A stretch of 64,000 bases of DNA from Autumnicola sp041679265 (GCF_041679265.1 NZ_JBGFSM010000018.1:1-64000), one strand, 5' to 3'. Positions 44,383-53,058 are shown, numbered from the stretch's first letter. Notes: generated by a model not told the origin, from the letters alone. Numbers and translations are program-made.

Positions 44383-47300
44383 ATGCTTAATAAAGGCATA
44401 AAATTTTTAATTGAAAATAAACTTGTAGCCGTACTGCTCTTAGTGCTTTTTGTGGGCTGGGGCTTGGTAAATGCTCCGTTTAAATGGGATCTTGGGTTTT
44501 TGCCCTCCAATCCTGTGGCCGTAGATGCCATTCCCGATATTGGGGAAAACCAGCAGATTGTTTTTACCAAATGGGCAGGCCGTTCCCCGCAGGATATTGA
44601 GGACCAGATCACCTATCCGCTAACCACTTCTTTACTGGGTATTCCAGGGGTAAAAACCATAAGGAGTTCTTCTATGTTTGGTTTCTCCAGTATCTACATC
44701 ATTTTTGAAGAAGATGTGGACTTCTACTGGAGCCGTAGCCGTATCCTCGAAAAACTGAATTCCCTTCCCGCCAACTTATTACCGGAAGGGGTAAATCCCA
44801 CCTTAGGGCCAGATGCCACCGGTCTGGGGCAAATTTTCTGGTACACGCTGGAAGGCAGGGATAAGGATGGAAATGTTACCGGCGGCTGGGATTTACAGGA
44901 ACTGCGGAGCATTCAGGATTATTATGTGAAATATGCGCTTTCTTCCGCCAGCGGGGTTTCTGAAGTAGCTTCCATAGGCGGTTATGTTCAGGAATATCAA
45001 ATAGATGTAAATCCTGAACTGATGCGGCAGTACAATATTGGACTGCCTGAAGTGGTGAAAGCGGTAAAGGAAAGCAACCGCGATATTGGCGCGCAGACTT
45101 TAGAAATAAACCGTGCGGAGTACCTGGTACGCGGTCTCGGCTACGTAGAGTCTGTTGAAGATATAGAAAATACGGTCATTACTTCTGAAGAGTTTACTTC
45201 GCTGCGCATAGGAGATATTGCTAATGTAAGTGTGGGCCCGGCACAGCGCCGCGGAATCCTGGATAAGGAAGGAGCCGAGGTTGTTGGAGGAGTGGTCGTG
45301 GCGCGCTATGGCGCGAATCCGCTGGAGGTGATCAATAATGTGAAAGAGCAAATTGATGAAATTAGCGGCGGACTTCCCTCTAAAACACTGGAAGATGGAC
45401 GTACTTCCCAGGTGACCATTGTTCCGTTTTATGACCGTACAGAACTTATACAGGAAACTTTGGGCACTTTAAATGAAGCGCTCACCATGGAAATTCTTAT
45501 TACCATCCTGGTAATTATCGTAATGGTTTATAATCTTCGTGCTTCTGTATTGATTTCGGGTTTGCTGCCGGTGGCGGTGCTCATGGTTTTTATCGCGATG
45601 AAGGTATTCGGGATTCCCGCCAATATCGTGGCGCTTTCGGGAATTGCCATTGCTATTGGAACCATGGTAGATGTTGGAGTGATCCTTTCTGAAAATATCC
45701 TGCGGCACCTTGATGAGCTAAATTTAGATGAAAACGGAAATAAACTGCCCATAAACACAGTGGTTTATAATGCCACTTCTGAAGTTTCCGGGGCCATACT
45801 TACGGCGGTACTCACCACCATCATCAGTTTTATCCCTGTTTTTACCATGATTGGTGCTGAAGGTAAATTATTCCGCCCGCTGGCTTTTACAAAAACCATG
45901 GCCCTGACTGCGTCTTTAATCGTGGCTTTATTCCTCATCCCGCCTTTTGCGGCTGCTTTCTTCAGAAAAAGGACCGCAAAAACAAGCATTGGTTTTATTG
46001 CGAATATTGCGCTGATTGTTTTGGGAATAACCGCTATGATATTTGGATATTTTATAGGGCTGGTACTCGTGGCCTTCGGCATCACCGGAATTTTACTGCT
46101 GAAGAAAAAGATAAGCCCGAAAAGGTCAAATCTTATAAACGTGGTAATTTCCGCAGTAGCTATTGTTTTTCTTTTAGCCGAATACTGGCGCCCGCTGGGC
46201 TTTGACCGCAGTATTTTTATGAACCTGATTTTTGTTAGTCTTATCACCTTCGGAATATTGGGCGGTTTTATGCTCTTCAGAAATTATTACACCAGGATCT
46301 TACGCTGGGCGCTTCGGAATAAAATCCTCTTTTTATCCATTCCCACACTAATAGTAATTCTCGGGTTTTTGATTATGAAAAATACCGGGAAAGAATTTAT
46401 GCCTTCCTTAAATGAAGGTTCCTTCCTGCTGATGCCTACTTCACTGCCACACGCGGGGGTTGAAGAAAATAAACGCATTTTGCAGCAACTGGATATGGCG
46501 GTGGCCAATATTCCTGAAATTAAAACGGTGGTGGGAAAAGCCGGCCGCACCGAATCTGCTTTGGATCCCGCCCCGCTTTCCATGTATGAGAATATTATTC
46601 AGTATAAATCTGAATATATGCGCAACGCGAATGGGGAACGGCAACGCTATAAAGTAAATGAAGACGGTTTATTTATGCTGAAGGACAGCACGTTTTTACT
46701 GAATCCAAATAACAATGTGGATCAGGAAATTTTTGAAAAAGCCGAAGAAGATGATAACATCTCCACTATGCTCGAGGTGACGGCCGGGGAACTTATAGAA
46801 GATGAAGACGGGGAGTATTTTAGAAACTGGAGGCCGGGAATTGAGTCGCCAGATGATATCTGGAACGAAATTGTACGGGTAACAAAATTACCGGGAATTA
46901 CCTCTGCTCCAAAACTGCAGCCAATAGAAACGCGCCTGGTGATGCTGCAAACCGGGATGCGTGCTCCCATGGGGATAAAAGTAAAGGGCCCTGACCTTAA
47001 AACCATTGAAAATTTTGGCTTAAAACTGGAAACAATTTTAAAAGAGGCAGAAGGGGTTAAAGATGAAGCCGTTTTTGCAGACAGAATTGTGGGAAAACCT
47101 TATTTACTTATCGATATCCAGCGGGACAGGCTGGGGAGGTATGGTGTAAGCATTGAAGATGTGCAGCAGATCCTGGAAGTGGCTGTAGGCGGAATGCAGC
47201 TGTCTCAAACCGTGGAAGGCCGGGAGCGTTATGGGATAAGAGTTCGCTATCCAAGGGAATTACGTGCCAATCCTGAAGATATTAAAGATATTTATGTGCC

Positions 47301-48141
47301 GGTGGAAGGTGGTAAGCCCGTGCCGCTAAGCGAGCTGGTGGAAATACGTTATGAGCAGGGCCCGCAGGTTATTAAAAGCGAAGATACCTTCCTTATTGGA
47401 TACGTTCTTTTTGATAAACTCGATGGCTATGCCGAGGTAAACGTGGTGGAAAATGCCCAGGAGGTTATCCAGCAGAAAATAGATGCCGGCGAATTAACAG
47501 TGCCCGAAGGAATTACCTATCGTTTTACCGGAACTTATGAAAATCAATTGCGGGCAGAAAAAACCTTGTCTGTAGTTGTACCTTTATCCCTGATTATCAT
47601 TTTTCTCATTCTGTATTTTCAGTTTAAATCTGTTTCCACCTCGTTAATGGTTTTTACAGGAATTGCGGTGGCTTTTTCCGGCGGATTTTTACTAATCTGG
47701 TTTTACGGGCAGGACTGGTTCCTGAATTTTAATTTCTTCGGAGAAAACCTGCGGGAACTTTTCCAGATGCATCCCATTAATCTTAGTGTGGCGGTTTGGG
47801 TTGGTTTTATTGCCCTATTTGGAATTGCGACAGATGATGGCGTGGTAATGGCCACATACCTCACCCAGACTTTTGAGAAAAATGTTACCGAGACCAAAGC
47901 TCAAATACGAGCTTCAGTTATAGAGGCCGGGGAAAAAAGGATTCGCCCCTGTTTAATGACCACGGCAACCACTATTCTGGCCTTACTGCCGGTACTTACT
48001 TCTACGGGAAGGGGTAGTGATATTATGATCCCAATGGCTATTCCCGGTTTCGGAGGAATGTTGATTGCGCTCATTACTTTATTCGTGGTTCCGGTATTGT
48101 TTAGCTGGAGAAAGGAAATCAAAGTGAAAAGTGAAAAGTGA
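44383..48141 (+). CDS. cusA: CusA/CzcA-type heavy-metal RND efflux pump
   Basis: A 1252-residue inner-membrane proton antiporter of the HME-RND family, expected to export Cu+/Ag+ or divalent metals through CusB and the TolC-type channel encoded downstream. Motifs: KWAGRSPQDIEDQITYPL, GLGQIFWYTLEG, GIAIAIGTMVDVGVILSENI (TM4 with the proton-relay Asp) and a late GIATDDGVVMATYL. It is about 200 residues longer than E. coli CusA. Extra helices lie after the FLIPPFAAAFFRKR segment (about 535-640), and an acidic insert lies at about 745-825. The stop codon is supplied by the heptamer array that begins at 48121. Confidence 0.95.
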   Translation: MLNKGIKFLIENKLVAVLLLVLFVGWGLVNAPFKWDLGFLPSNPVAVDAIPDIGENQQIVFTKWAGRSPQDIEDQITYPLTTSLLGIPGVKTIRSSSMFGFSSIYIIFEEDVDFYWSRSRILEKLNSLPANLLPEGVNPTLGPDATGLGQIFWYTLEGRDKDGNVTGGWDLQELRSIQDYYVKYALSSASGVSEVASIGGYVQEYQIDVNPELMRQYNIGLPEVVKAVKESNRDIGAQTLEINRAEYLVRGLGYVESVEDIENTVITSEEFTSLRIGDIANVSVGPAQRRGILDKEGAEVVGGVVVARYGANPLEVINNVKEQIDEISGGLPSKTLEDGRTSQVTIVPFYDRTELIQETLGTLNEALTMEILITILVIIVMVYNLRASVLISGLLPVAVLMVFIAMKVFGIPANIVALSGIAIAIGTMVDVGVILSENILRHLDELNLDENGNKLPINTVVYNATSEVSGAILTAVLTTIISFIPVFTMIGAEGKLFRPLAFTKTMALTASLIVALFLIPPFAAAFFRKRTAKTSIGFIANIALIVLGITAMIFGYFIGLVLVAFGITGILLLKKKISPKRSNLINVVISAVAIVFLLAEYWRPLGFDRSIFMNLIFVSLITFGILGGFMLFRNYYTRILRWALRNKILFLSIPTLIVILGFLIMKNTGKEFMPSLNEGSFLLMPTSLPHAGVEENKRILQQLDMAVANIPEIKTVVGKAGRTESALDPAPLSMYENIIQYKSEYMRNANGERQRYKVNEDGLFMLKDSTFLLNPNNNVDQEIFEKAEEDDNISTMLEVTAGELIEDEDGEYFRNWRPGIESPDDIWNEIVRVTKLPGITSAPKLQPIETRLVMLQTGMRAPMGIKVKGPDLKTIENFGLKLETILKEAEGVKDEAVFADRIVGKPYLLIDIQRDRLGRYGVSIEDVQQILEVAVGGMQLSQTVEGRERYGIRVRYPRELRANPEDIKDIYVPVEGGKPVPLSELVEIRYEQGPQVIKSEDTFLIGYVLFDKLDGYAEVNVVENAQEVIQQKIDAGELTVPEGITYRFTGTYENQLRAEKTLSVVVPLSLIIIFLILYFQFKSVSTSLMVFTGIAVAFSGGFLLIWFYGQDWFLNFNFFGENLRELFQMHPINLSVAVWVGFIALFGIATDDGVVMATYLTQTFEKNVTETKAQIRASVIEAGEKRIRPCLMTTATTILALLPVLTSTGRGSDIMIPMAIPGFGGMLIALITLFVVPVLFSWRKEIKVKSEK

Positions 48142-48183
48142 AAAGTGAAAAGTGAAAAGTGAAAAGTGAAGAGTGCAAAGTGG
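48121..48183 (+). repeat. Left heptamer array, (AAAGTGA)7 plus two variants
   Basis: Seven exact copies of AAAGTGA (48121-48169) are followed by AGAGTGC and AAAGTGG. The array encodes the last cusA codons (KVKSEK) and its TGA stop. The reverse complement TCACTTT forms the array at 48652-48720. Confidence 0.95.
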
Positions 48184-48221
48184 AAAGAAATATTTAAAGG
48201 TTTAAATTTTAAGTAAAATTC

Positions 48222-48578
48222 ATGGGTAAAAGTATTTTAAAAGATAAGAGCTATGCATTTTCTCTGCTTGTTATTAGCAGGTATAAAATATTGATTTCAG
48301 ATAAGAAAGAATTTGTGATAAGTAAACAATTCTTACGGAGTGGAACGGCTATAGGAGCTCTAATTCGCGAAGCTGAATTTGCGGAAAGCAAAAAAGATTT
48401 TGTCCATAAATTGAGTATTGCATTGAAGGAAGCAAATGAGACGCTTTACTGGATGGAATTAATGAAAGATTCAGATTACCTAAATAATCAAAGTTTTGAA
48501 AATTTGTATTCCAGATGCCGGGAACTGGTTGCTATGTTGGTAAGTACAATTAAAACAGCCAAACCTAAAAATAATTAG
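48222..48578 (+). CDS. Four-helix-bundle protein (23S rRNA intervening-sequence protein family)
   Basis: A 118-residue protein of the four-helix-bundle (S23/IVP, PF05635-type) family. It shows the family landmarks near YAFSLLVISRYKIL, FVISKQFLRSGTAIGALIREAEFAESKKDFVHKL and the aromatic ALKEANETLYWMELM. In some bacteria these proteins are encoded inside intervening sequences of 23S rRNA; elsewhere they occur as free-standing genes of unknown role. Related bundles act as accessory proteins in diversity-generating retroelements. Here it interrupts a cusA-tolC-cusB operon and is enclosed by inverted heptamer arrays, which suggests that it was inserted as a unit. Confidence 0.85.
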   Translation: MGKSILKDKSYAFSLLVISRYKILISDKKEFVISKQFLRSGTAIGALIREAEFAESKKDFVHKLSIALKEANETLYWMELMKDSDYLNNQSFENLYSRCRELVAMLVSTIKTAKPKNN

Positions 48579-48580
48579 TT

Positions 48581-49888
48581 ATGGTAAAAAGAGAAACAAT
48601 AAGTCTGGATATTAATTTCAAGAGAAAAAGGTCTGTAAAGAATTCGATTCTTCACTTTTCACTTTTCACTTTTCACTCTTCACTCTTTGCTTTCCTCTTT
48701 TCACTTTTCACTCTTCACTCCGCAACTGCGCAACAGCTGCAAAACTATATCCAGGAGGCGGAGCAGAATAATCCTGAACTCCGGGCGCTGGAATATCGTT
48801 ATGAGCTAACGGCAGAGAAAGCTGAAGAAGTAGATGCTTTGCCAGATACAGAACTCAGCGCGGGGTATTTTGTAAGTGAACCTGAAACCAGGACCGGCCC
48901 TCAGAAAGCACGATTTTCGGTAAGGCAGATGTTGCCCTGGTTTGGCACCATTACCGCCAGGAAAAATTATGCGGGTGCTATGGCCGATGCAGAATATGCT
49001 GAAGTTGCCATTGCAAGGCGAAAACTGGCTTTATCGGTGGCACAATCTTTCTACCGGCTTTACGCTTTGCAGGCAAGGCAGCAGGTGCTGGAGGAGAATG
49101 TGGAACTGCTGGATACTTATCATGAACTGGCGTTAACTTCCCTGGAGGTGGGAAGTGCTTCGGCGGTAGACGTGCTCCGGCTCCAAATGCGACAAAACGA
49201 TCTTGCTCAACAGGCGCAAACCCTGGAGCAGGATTATGAAAGTGAAAATGTTCAGTTTGAAAAACTACTGAACAGGAAAGATAGTCAGCCGCTTTTAATT
49301 CCCGATTCCCTGGCTTTACCGGAGGAGGATTTTTCCGAAGAAAAGATTTCAGAAGTACACCCGGAATTGTTAAAATTTCAAGAAATGTACGGCTCGGTTA
49401 CCGAGGCTGAAAAAGTAAATAAAAAGGAAGCTTTGCCCAAAATTGGCCTGGGTGTAGATTACGTGAGTGTTGCCGAACGCGTGGATATGGATTTTAGTGA
49501 TAATGGCAAAGATATCCTGATGCCTATTATTTCGGTGTCTATTCCAATTTTCAGCAGTAAATACAAATCGGTGACCCGGCAAAATGAACTAAGGCAGCAG
49601 GAAATCATGGCGCAAAAGGAAAATAAGCGGCTTAAACTGGAAACAATGCTGAAGGAGGCGGTGAATATGCGCAATTCAGCAAAAATTACCGCTGCCACTT
49701 ATTTGAAGAACATAGAACAGGCCAATGATGCCGAGGAGATCCTGGTCAAAAATTATGAAACCGGAACCATGGATTTTAATGATGTGCTGGAAATACAGGA
49801 GATGCAGCTAAAATTTCAGCTAGGTTTTATAGAGGCCGTGAAAAATTATTACCTGCAGGCGGCAATGGTAAATTATTTAAGCAGATAA
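48581..49888 (+). CDS. TolC-family outer-membrane efflux protein (CusC-like)
   Basis: A 435-residue protein forming the outer-membrane channel of the Cus pump. The mature part from about residue 51 (QQLQNYIQEAEQNNPEL) shows long alpha-helical repeats with EVGSASAVDVLRLQ and NYETGTMDFNDVLEIQ, which mark the two TolC halves. The N-terminus is unusual: residues about 23-47 (hydrophobic F/L/S/T/H) are encoded by the inverted heptamer array, giving a signal-peptide-like stretch that ends ATAQQ. It starts three bases after the four-helix-bundle stop. The original signal peptide was probably replaced. Confidence 0.9.
   Translation: MVKRETISLDINFKRKRSVKNSILHFSLFTFHSSLFAFLFSLFTLHSATAQQLQNYIQEAEQNNPELRALEYRYELTAEKAEEVDALPDTELSAGYFVSEPETRTGPQKARFSVRQMLPWFGTITARKNYAGAMADAEYAEVAIARRKLALSVAQSFYRLYALQARQQVLEENVELLDTYHELALTSLEVGSASAVDVLRLQMRQNDLAQQAQTLEQDYESENVQFEKLLNRKDSQPLLIPDSLALPEEDFSEEKISEVHPELLKFQEMYGSVTEAEKVNKKEALPKIGLGVDYVSVAERVDMDFSDNGKDILMPIISVSIPIFSSKYKSVTRQNELRQQEIMAQKENKRLKLETMLKEAVNMRNSAKITAATYLKNIEQANDAEEILVKNYETGTMDFNDVLEIQEMQLKFQLGFIEAVKNYYLQAAMVNYLSR
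48652..48720 (+). repeat. Right heptamer array (TCACTTT type, ten units) inside the tolC signal peptide
   Basis: The units are TCACTTT (x3), TCACTCT (x2), TTGCTTT, CCTCTTT, TCACTTT, TCACTCT and a final TCACTC. This is the exact inverted complement of the array at 48121. Three heptamers equal seven codons, so the array encodes a repeating FSLFT(F/L)H pattern in the TolC protein. Confidence 0.95.
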
Positions 49889-49890
49889 AG

Positions 49891-50000
49891 GAAGAATGAA
49901 AAAAGAATAAAGAATATAGAAAAAGAAATAGACTGCATGGTATTGCTGTTTCTGCGTTTATTCTTTGAGTCTGTTTTTCTGCTCTTTTTTCTATTTGCTG
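49891..50000 (+). repeat. Degenerate inverted pair of purine-rich and pyrimidine-rich tracts
   Basis: From two bases after the tolC stop, G recurs every seven bases over five units (GAAGAAT, GAAAAAA, GAATAAA, GAATATA, GAAAAAG). After a gap of about 30 bases a T/C-rich tract follows (GTTTATTCTTTG, then CTTTTTTCTATTTGC), partly complementary to the first. It resembles an eroded heptamer-array pair with no gene inside. Confidence 0.45.
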
Positions 50001-50040
50001 AAGATGGTAATTGTAAAAAAGCTGATAAAAATTTAATAAT

Positions 50041-51762
50041 ATGAAGAAGTTTGTTATTTACATTGTAATCCTTCTATGTGGGCTTGCGCTGGGTTATCTT
50101 TTCTTCGGAAGAGGAACCGGGGAAACTGCCAATACTGAAGTCTCTGTTGAGGATCATAATCATGAAACCGATTCGCAAATGTGGACCTGTTCCATGCATC
50201 CACAAATTATGCGGGAAGAGCCGGGGGATTGCCCCATCTGCGGGATGGATCTTATACCGGCAGCATCTGGTGATTCGGGACTGTCTCCGGAGCAATTCAG
50301 CCTTACCAAAAATGCCATGGCGCTTGCAAATATCCAAACCACCAGCGTGGGGAAAGCAAATGCGGCAGCCGGTGGCCTTACGCTATCTGGGAAAATCGAA
50401 ATAAATGAAGAGGCAAATGCGGTACAAACTTCCTATTTCGCCGGGCGTATAGAAAACCTGAATATCAATACCACCGGCGAGCAGGTAAAGCGCGGGCAGT
50501 TACTTGCCACCATTTACTCGCCGGAACTGGTTTCTGCCCAGCAGGAGCTTTTAACCGCCGCAAGATTAAAGGAAAACCAGCCTTCGCTTTACAACGCGGT
50601 AAGGAATAAACTGAAGCTTTGGAAACTGTCTGATAAGCAGATTAATGCTATTGAAGAATCCGGCCGTGTAAAGGAGAATTTCCCGGTTTATGCTACCGTG
50701 AGTGGAACGGTGACTGAAAAAATGGTACAGGAAGGAGATTACGTAGACCAGGGGCAGCCGCTTTATAAAATTGCCGATTTAGATAATGTGTGGGCAGTTT
50801 TTGATGTTTATGAAAATCAAATTTCCGGGTTGGAAGAAGGCCAGGAAATTAGCATTACCACCAATGCATTTCCAGACAGGCAGTTTGAGTCAGAAATTTC
50901 ATTTGTAAATCCGCTGTTAAATGCTTCCACACGAACCATCAGGATAAGGGCAGAACTGGAAAATGAGAATGAGCGTTTAAAACCGGGAATGTTTGTAAAA
51001 GGAAAGCTGGAGATGGAAGAGGGGACAACTTCAGAAAATATAACTATTCCGGGATCGGCAGTATTATGGACGGGGGAGCGTTCTCTGGTATATGTAAAAA
51101 CCAATCCTAAAAAACCTGTTTTTGAAATGCGGGAGATAAAGCTGGGAGCTCAAAGAGGCGATAGTTATGAAGTGCTGGAAGGTTTGGATTCTGGCGAACA
51201 GATTGTGGTAAACGGAACTTTTACCGTAGATGCCGCCGCACAACTGCAGGGCAAGCCTTCTATGATGAACGGTGCGGTGATGGAAAAGGAAAAACCTATG
51301 AAGATGGAAATGCGCCTGCCGGAAACCTTTCAGGAAGATTTTACCACTGTTTTAGATGCTTACCTGGATTTAAAGAACGACCTGGTAACCTCTAATGTTG
51401 AAGAGGCGAAGGCAGAGGCTTATAAAATGCTTCAGCAGGTACAGGAATTAAGGACAGATGGCATTGGAAATATGGAGGTTACGCATTTAAAAAGGATAGA
51501 AACCATGCTGGAGGGAATTTCAGAAAATACAAAATTGGAGAATCAGCGGGATCATTTTGTGGCACTTTCAGAAAATGTGCTGGCGTTTGTTTCTAATATG
51601 GACAACCTTAAAGGGACGCTGTATTTGCAGCGGTGCCCAATGGCCAATAACAACAAAGGGGCCTACTGGATTAGTGAAATAAAGGATATTAAAAATCCTT
51701 ATTTTGGGGAGGCTATGCTGAGTTGCGGGGAAATTAAAAAGACCTTTGGGGCTAATAATTGA
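50041..51762 (+). CDS. cusB: RND periplasmic adaptor (CusB-like) with metal-binding and DUF3347 domains
   Basis: A 573-residue membrane-fusion protein linking CusA to the TolC channel. An N-terminal anchor helix is followed by a heavy-metal-binding domain (WTCSMHPQIMREEPGDCPICGMDL, about 40-65). Next come the adaptor domains: a barrel-sandwich hybrid around KRGQLLATIYSPEL, a hairpin, then a second half with VTEKMVQEGDYVDQGQPLYKIADL. A C-terminal DUF3347 domain (about 430-573) ends with the metal-site-like RCPMANNNKGAYWIS and NPYFGEAMLSCG. The last domain is repeated as a separate lipoprotein in the next gene. Confidence 0.93.
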   Translation: MKKFVIYIVILLCGLALGYLFFGRGTGETANTEVSVEDHNHETDSQMWTCSMHPQIMREEPGDCPICGMDLIPAASGDSGLSPEQFSLTKNAMALANIQTTSVGKANAAAGGLTLSGKIEINEEANAVQTSYFAGRIENLNINTTGEQVKRGQLLATIYSPELVSAQQELLTAARLKENQPSLYNAVRNKLKLWKLSDKQINAIEESGRVKENFPVYATVSGTVTEKMVQEGDYVDQGQPLYKIADLDNVWAVFDVYENQISGLEEGQEISITTNAFPDRQFESEISFVNPLLNASTRTIRIRAELENENERLKPGMFVKGKLEMEEGTTSENITIPGSAVLWTGERSLVYVKTNPKKPVFEMREIKLGAQRGDSYEVLEGLDSGEQIVVNGTFTVDAAAQLQGKPSMMNGAVMEKEKPMKMEMRLPETFQEDFTTVLDAYLDLKNDLVTSNVEEAKAEAYKMLQQVQELRTDGIGNMEVTHLKRIETMLEGISENTKLENQRDHFVALSENVLAFVSNMDNLKGTLYLQRCPMANNNKGAYWISEIKDIKNPYFGEAMLSCGEIKKTFGANN

Positions 51763-51843
51763 AGTGAAGGTTTAATCCTCCAGATAATATGTATTATTAA
51801 TAGAAAAAGATTGATTAATTTAAATAACTAAAAAGAAAAGAAT

Positions 51844-52422
51844 ATGAAACGAGTAATGAGAAATGCGGTATTCTTTGCCGCAATAGCAGCAAGTATGAGC
51901 CTGGCATCCTGTAAAGACAATAAAGAAACTGCCGAAGAGGGAATGCCAATGCAAAACGAACATCACCAGGAAGCTAAAGCTGAAGCGGGTATGACGGAAG
52001 TTCAGGATTCTGTGGCAGTGCCACAATTTAATGAAAAAGTGACCGGCCGTATTTATGAAGCTTACACGGGAATAAAGGATGCCCTGGTGGCAGCCAACCC
52101 CAAGGAAGCACAAAAATCTGCTCAAAAACTGCTTAATGAAATTAAAAAAGATACAGACAGGGCAGAGCTGGTAAATGTGACCAATAAAATTGTGGCGAGT
52201 GAAGACATAAATGTGCAGCGGGAAGCATTTTCTAACCTGGCTTCTGCAATACAGCCGCTTTTAAAGGGCGCAATTACTTCAGGAGAAATTTATAAGCAGT
52301 ACTGCCCTATGGCTTTTGAAGGTAAAGGAGCGTACTGGTATTCCAATACCAAAGAGATTAGAAATCCCTATTTTGGAGAAAAAATGCTTAACTGTGGCAG
52401 AACTGAAGAAACCTTAAATTAG
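51844..52422 (+). CDS. DUF3347 lipoprotein
   Basis: A 192-residue lipoprotein (signal ending MSLASC) with an acidic, Met/His-rich linker (EGMPMQNEHHQEAKAE) and one DUF3347 domain (about 60-190). The C-terminus YCPMAFEGKGAYWYSNTKEI and NPYFGEKMLNCG closely parallels the end of the upstream CusB protein, including the two Cys and the Met. These look like copper or silver ligands, so it is a candidate periplasmic metal chaperone for the pump. Function is inferred from residues and context. Confidence 0.85.
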   Translation: MKRVMRNAVFFAAIAASMSLASCKDNKETAEEGMPMQNEHHQEAKAEAGMTEVQDSVAVPQFNEKVTGRIYEAYTGIKDALVAANPKEAQKSAQKLLNEIKKDTDRAELVNVTNKIVASEDINVQREAFSNLASAIQPLLKGAITSGEIYKQYCPMAFEGKGAYWYSNTKEIRNPYFGEKMLNCGRTEETLN

Positions 52423-52432
52423 GAATAGGAAG

Positions 52433-52462
52433 CAGCCGGCCGGGAATTTCCCGGCCAGGCTG
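52433..52462 (+). terminator. Strong GC-rich hairpin between the DUF3347 and AraC genes
   Basis: CAGCCGGCCGGGAA pairs with TTCCCGGCCAGGCTG, 14 bp with one bulge. No T-run follows, so it may be a weak terminator, an RNA-stabilising end, or a regulatory hairpin. Confidence 0.5.
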
Positions 52463-52491
52463 TTCAATAGTTTAAAATCCAATCTTTTACT

Positions 52492-53058
52492 TTGAAGAAT
52501 CAAACCATTTACATTAAAAATGTTGTTTGCGCCCGGTGCATAGCAACCGTAAAAGAAATCCTGCTACGGCATGAAATCCCTTTCCTGAAAATTGGACTGG
52601 GAGAGGCTGTGTTAAAAAAGAATCTCACAGAGGATGAGGTGGATAAAATTCGGCAGGAATTTAAAGAGGTCGGTTTTGAGCTTCTTCAGGATAAGAATGA
52701 AAAAATAGTTAATGCGATAAAAAGTATAATTATAGAACAGGTTTACAATAAGGATTTTGCAAATACCAATCTTTCTGCAATTCTCAGTGACCGGCTTCAT
52801 TATGATTACAGCCATCTCACCAATCTTTTTAGTAAAAGTGAAGGCAGAAGTATTTCCAGTTTTCAAAATAGCATTCGTATAGAGCGCGTAAAGGAATTGC
52901 TGGAATACGGGGAGCTTAATATTGCTGAAATTGCAGATGAAACCGGGTATTCCAGTGCCGCTTATCTCTCCAGTTCTTTCCGCAAGCATACGGGATTAAG
53001 TCCTTCTGAATACAGGCTGAAACAGATGAAAAAGCGGATTTCCCTGGATTCTTTATAA
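52492..53058 (+). CDS. HMA-like domain fused to an AraC-type HTH regulator
   Basis: A 188-residue protein starting at TTG 52492. The first 65 or so residues fold like a heavy-metal-associated domain with the metal-binding pair Cys13-AR-Cys16 (NVVCARCIATV) and a ferredoxin-like pattern. The second half is an AraC-family double HTH with IAEIADETGYSSAAYLSSSFRKHTGLSPSEYR. It therefore looks like a metal-sensing regulator with the metal site fused directly to the DNA-binding domain. Placement within the copper block makes it a candidate regulator of cusA-copA. It has not been shown to be activator or repressor. Confidence 0.85.
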   Translation: MKNQTIYIKNVVCARCIATVKEILLRHEIPFLKIGLGEAVLKKNLTEDEVDKIRQEFKEVGFELLQDKNEKIVNAIKSIIIEQVYNKDFANTNLSAILSDRLHYDYSHLTNLFSKSEGRSISSFQNSIRIERVKELLEYGELNIAEIADETGYSSAAYLSSSFRKHTGLSPSEYRLKQMKKRISLDSL

